Assembly (NCBI RefSeq): GCF_000236905.1
Contig: NC_016520.1
Span: 248,001 to 312,000 of the forward strand
Direction: 5' to 3'
DNA length: 64,000 nucleotides
Source of the DNA: Tetrapisispora phaffii CBS 4417
Taxonomy: Eukaryota; Ascomycota; Saccharomycetes; Saccharomycetales; Saccharomycetaceae
Below the pieces are notes generated by a model, which was given only the letters and a program-made list of their open reading frames with translations, ran no database searches and was not told the origin of the DNA. How positions within the stretch are numbered: position 1 is the stretch's first letter; the number at the start of each line of letters is the position of its first letter. Below are positions 62,086 through 64,000 of the stretch, one piece after another. Both the position numbers and the translations under genes were made by a program.

Positions 62086-63321
62086 ATGAGTTCACAATTC
62101 ATAGAATTGGTTCTACGAGATGGCGACTCGACAGACACATGTGATACTCAGAGTTCGTATAATGGTAGTACGAATATGAGAGTATTGGCACTTTTCATAA
62201 TATTAATTTCTTCAGGATTAGGTTCATTTTTTCCAATATTAGCGTCTACCTATTCTTTTATTAGGTTACCTGACTGCTGCTTCTTTGTGGCAAAATTTTT
62301 TGGTTCAGGAGTCATAGTAGCCACAGCATTCATTCATCTGCTGGATCCTGCCGTTGAAGCATTAAGTAACACATGTTTAGGTGGAACCTTTACAGAATAC
62401 CCATGGGCATTTGGTATCTGTCTGATGTCCTTATTCCTGTTATTTCTGATTGAGATTATGACTCACCACATGTTAACTCATGATGAGCATGGTGATGGAG
62501 GACATAGTCACGGCGATGACACTTCATACACTGCTAGTAGTATTGATGATAAAGAAGCAGATAGCATCGATGCAGACGTGAGAAAGGATGCGAATGATGA
62601 CAGTTATGATATAAATAGCATTTTAAATTTTGATAAAAATAAAGATTATGATATTGAAGCTAATCATTACGAAGTAAGCATGGAAGATAGAAATAACACA
62701 AAAATGGATAACTACAAAATATCGCAAACTAAATCCACTCCCGGTCAAGATCATTTCTCCCATGATTCTGAGCATCAGGATCTTGTGCAGCTTGGTACTC
62801 CTGTAGAACAACTAGATAAGGAAAAATACATGGGACAAATAGTAAGTGTAATTATCTTAGAATTTGGTGTCATATTTCATTCAATATTTACAGGTCTTTC
62901 ATTAGCTGTTTCAGGAGATGAATTTGAAACACTATTTATTGTGTTGGTTTTCCATCAAATGTTTGAAGGATTAGGTCTAGGGACAAGAATTGCAGAAACC
63001 AATTGGCCAAAATCAAAGAAAAATACACCATGGCTGCTAGCTTTAGGCTTTACTATATCGACACCGATTGCTATAGGTATTGGGATTGGTGTGAGGTATA
63101 CATTCATTCCTGGCTCCAGAACTGCATTGATCACCAATGGTATTTTTGATTCAATATCTTCTGGGATTTTAATTTATACTGGTCTAGTTGAATTAATGGC
63201 ACATGAATTTTTATTTTCAAAACAATTTTCTGGTCGTGATGGATTTAAAAAAATGATTTTTGCATATGTTATTATGTGCTGTGGAGCAGCATTAATGGCA
63301 CTATTAGGTAAATGGGCATAG
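62086..63321 (+). CDS. ZRT2: Low-affinity zinc transporter Zrt2 (ZIP family)
   Basis: Zrt2 imports zinc at the plasma membrane. The protein has 411 residues (422 in S. cerevisiae) with about eight hydrophobic segments. Three lie between about 28 and 130, then a long hydrophilic loop (about 131-245) starts with a His-rich metal-binding stretch (HDEHGDGGHSHGDD, from His132). The second half holds the ZIP signature: HSIFTGLSLAV with His265 in segment IV, and HQMFEGLGLG with His290 and Glu294 in segment V. It ends MALLGKWA. Zrt1 is the alternative; synteny next to ACE2 (YLR131C-YLR130C) favours Zrt2. Confidence 0.93.
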   Translation: MSSQFIELVLRDGDSTDTCDTQSSYNGSTNMRVLALFIILISSGLGSFFPILASTYSFIRLPDCCFFVAKFFGSGVIVATAFIHLLDPAVEALSNTCLGGTFTEYPWAFGICLMSLFLLFLIEIMTHHMLTHDEHGDGGHSHGDDTSYTASSIDDKEADSIDADVRKDANDDSYDINSILNFDKNKDYDIEANHYEVSMEDRNNTKMDNYKISQTKSTPGQDHFSHDSEHQDLVQLGTPVEQLDKEKYMGQIVSVIILEFGVIFHSIFTGLSLAVSGDEFETLFIVLVFHQMFEGLGLGTRIAETNWPKSKKNTPWLLALGFTISTPIAIGIGIGVRYTFIPGSRTALITNGIFDSISSGILIYTGLVELMAHEFLFSKQFSGRDGFKKMIFAYVIMCCGAALMALLGKWA

Positions 63322-63612
63322 GTAGAAAAAAAGTTATAATCACTTAACTTATTAAACAAGATAGTATTTTCTTGGAATAATTAGCATTTGATCAAACTCT
63401 ACCTCAGATTATTTATATATTTATTTATTTATTATTTCTGAATACATTGATCAGTATTCAATTGGATATCATTATTTACTTTAAAAAAACTGGCATTGAT
63501 CTTATCCGCCATATATAAATAAAAGGAAATAAGATAATATATTTTTGATAATATTATCATTATTCTATGTATTTCATTTAAGTATTATTATATAACGACA
63601 TTAATAGTTGGA

Positions 63613-64000
63613 CTATTTAGAAGCTTGCGAACTATTTTTTGCAGTTGTCTTGGAAGTGTTTGATGGGTTGGATTTGTCATTATTAATAGATTGTAATTTT
63701 TGTGAGAAAGCTTGTGTTGGAAGCCATTTTCTAGTACTTCTAATTTCATCACCCGAGTATCCCGGAATTCTAATATTCCAATTTCTCTCTAAATGTAATT
63801 GTATGTCTCTTGACTCTAGATTTTCAGACTTTCTATGTTTAGCCAATCTACAAGCAAAACTAGTAACATTTGTGACAAAATCATCAGCAAGATCAAGCAA
63901 TAGCTCTTCGACATCACCGTCTATAACAGTTTCACCATCACCTTCGTCAATACCAACATTTTTAATTAATTCACGTAACTTTCGCTTGGCCATAACACGT
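63613..64000 (-). CDS. TAF12: Taf12, C-terminal histone-fold part, cut by the right window edge
   Basis: Taf12 is shared by TFIID and SAGA and pairs with Taf4 or Ada1 through an H2B-like histone fold. The frame runs without a stop from TAA at the 63613 end up to the window edge; the Met at 63991-63993 is internal, since codons before it are open. The fold reads KRKLRELIKNVGIDEGDGET, VEELLLDLADDFVTNVTSF and LAKHRKSENLESRDIQLHLE. It is followed by WNIRIPGYSGDEIRSTRKW, nearly identical to yeast Taf12. The tail is Ser/Asn/Thr-rich. The Gln-rich N-terminal part lies outside the window. It is convergent with ZRT2. Confidence 0.95.
   Translation of the reverse strand, partial: RVMAKRKLRELIKNVGIDEGDGETVIDGDVEELLLDLADDFVTNVTSFACRLAKHRKSENLESRDIQLHLERNWNIRIPGYSGDEIRSTRKWLPTQAFSQKLQSINNDKSNPSNTSKTTAKNSSQASK

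Overview
The window is nuclear DNA of a budding yeast of the family Saccharomycetaceae. It is AT-rich, its genes are mostly intronless and on both strands, and the proteins read as orthologues of Saccharomyces cerevisiae genes. Intergenic stretches are long (several above 1.5 kb). The gene order interleaves the two S. cerevisiae copies of each whole-genome-duplication block. FZO1 (a chromosome II gene there) sits beside NOG1, GLR1 and RLM1 (chromosome XVI genes). Further right, chromosome XII genes (ACS2, the YLR152C-like gene, STM1, SPE4, RMP1, ACF2, RKM5, ACE2, ZRT2) alternate with chromosome IV genes (STB3, CDC37, TAF10, SEC5, CWC15, NBP2, HOM2, CPR1, ENT5, NUM1, KGD2, TAF12). Several genes expected between them (SSU1, PCD1, EKI1 or CKI1, GIR2) are absent. 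This fits a post-duplication yeast that lost duplicates independently of S. cerevisiae; the exact genus cannot be fixed from the sequence alone.

Layout: 0-11.6 kb holds FZO1 (cut by the left edge), NOG1, GLR1, spliced RPS6 and RLM1. From 11.6 to 23 kb come ACS2, a PIN-like transporter and STM1, separated by long non-coding spans. From 23 to 36.5 kb lie STB3 (with an apparent frameshift), CDC37, TAF10, SEC5, SPE4, RMP1 and ACF2. From 36.5 to 39.7 kb there is tRNA-Asp(GUC), a nest of degraded Ty-type LTRs and a 797-base run of N. From 39.7 to 64 kb come CWC15, NBP2, RKM5, HOM2, CPR1, ENT5, a TIS11-family gene, NUM1, KGD2, ACE2, ZRT2 and TAF12 (cut by the right edge).

Functional links: NOG1, RPS6, STM1, RKM5 and RMP1 serve ribosome and rRNA production, and Stb3 belongs to the family that binds the RRPE element, which is visible with a PAC element upstream of NOG1. 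TAF10 and TAF12 are shared subunits of TFIID and SAGA. FZO1, NUM1 and KGD2 act in or on mitochondria. Candidate regulatory sites are visible for NOG1 (PAC/RRPE), HOM2 (Gcn4), KGD2 (Hap) and ZRT2 (Zap1). I found no clearly new multigene system; the most notable items are the STB3 frameshift, the LTR nest with its assembly gap, the dispersed repeat architecture of Num1 and a long hairpin at 39.4 kb.
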